Source: Marinilabiliaceae bacterium (GTDB taxonomy: Bacteria; Bacteroidota; Bacteroidia; Bacteroidales; Marinilabiliaceae). Taken from it: a stretch of 35,033 nucleotides of DNA. A program made the position numbers and the translations under genes. The notes beneath the pieces were generated by a model. The model made no database searches and had not been told where the DNA came from. It saw only the letters and a list, made by a program, of their open reading frames with translations. This document shows positions 34,864 through 35,033 of this stretch, piece after piece. Each line of letters starts with the position of its first letter. Positions within the stretch are counted from its first letter, which is position 1. Location: contig JAOZOF010000009.1 in NCBI GenBank assembly GCA_029933425.1, positions 1 through 35,033 on the forward strand. Reading direction: 5' to 3'.

Positions 34864-35033
34864 AGTCAATATTATGCTTTTAAAAGTCATATTGTAATCA
34901 TGAGTTTCAATACGCATTGCGGTGCAGGGGCTGTGGATTTATTTTTATACGTGAGGCTTTTATAAATTTTGTTCGGTGCTAGTGTCATGTCAAACAATAA
35001 TTGACGGATAAAGCCTTTTTAATTTCACTCTTG

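Larger units (their letters stand above)
34727..35033. other. 307-bp non-coding right edge: terminator plus promoter region
   Basis: I see no supported gene here. On the minus strand the far right has at most a few C-terminal codons of an upstream gene; all three frames meet stops between 34979 and 35027. Moving left come an intrinsic terminator (34830-34863), the shared bipartite motif (34781-34810) and a 54-bp leader to the sulfatase ATG. The order terminator, motif, start is a clean operon boundary. A 21-codon plus-strand frame from 34900 looks random. Confidence 0.65.

Noticed and set aside
34723-34917. 64-codon minus-strand frame overlapping the sulfatase start
   Set aside because: It runs through both the terminator and the bipartite motif, has no family resemblance, and looks like a chance frame in a regulatory region.
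34900-34965. Short plus-strand frame beginning ATGAGTTTC at the right edge
   Set aside because: Only 21 codons, no recognisable product, and no supporting context.

Overview
The window looks like a chromosomal piece of a Bacteroidota genome. It is AT-rich and carries an adjacent SusC/SusD pair, many exported proteins with Bacteroidota-type lipoprotein signals, and weak or absent Shine-Dalgarno sequences. Every gene I can support lies on the minus strand, so transcription runs from about 34.8 kb down to 1. The whole region reads as one large polysaccharide utilization locus (PUL) for a rhamnose-rich, probably sulfated and acylated glycan. I see no tRNA, rRNA, insertion sequence, integrase or CRISPR array.

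Layout in transcription order. (1) 34726-20742: sulfatase, alpha/beta-hydrolase esterase, GH78 rhamnosidase, GH106 rhamnosidase, YdjC-type deacetylase, GH172 (DUF2961) enzyme and a second GH78. This unit has an intrinsic terminator upstream of it and a 12-bp hairpin after it. (2) 20657-20079: ECF sigma factor. (3) 19964-9183: FecR-type anti-sigma factor, SusC with an STN signalling domain, SusD, an unknown lipoprotein, an unknown TIM-barrel-like lipoprotein and a GH99-like lipoprotein with a C-terminal carbohydrate-binding-like domain. Structured spacers follow fecR, susD and the last gene. (4) 8829-1: an arabinose/fucose-isomerase-family protein, L-rhamnose mutarotase (RhaM), a uroporphyrinogen-decarboxylase-fold protein, a GH5-like lipoprotein, a third GH78, and a Tat-exported six-hairpin glycosidase that runs off the left edge.

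Proposed working model: surface SusD/SusC bind and import oligosaccharides, and the STN domain of SusC reports transport to FecR, which releases the sigma factor. Sulfatase, esterase and deacetylase strip substituents. Four rhamnosidases (three GH78, one GH106) plus GH172, GH5-like and GH99-like enzymes cut the backbone and side chains. The isomerase and RhaM start cytoplasmic breakdown of the released 6-deoxysugar. No polysaccharide lyase, GH105 or GH88 is present, which argues against a complete classical ulvan or rhamnogalacturonan locus, though genes may lie outside the window.

The most notable non-coding signal is a bipartite motif that occurs three times, only between genes. On the sense strand it reads TATAGGGG-N13-ATGTGCCAT, with identical spacing each time, and it lies upstream of the sulfatase, fecR and isomerase genes. 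It therefore sits at the head of three of the four proposed transcription units and looks like the shared promoter or operator of this PUL. It may be the recognition sequence of the locally encoded ECF sigma factor.
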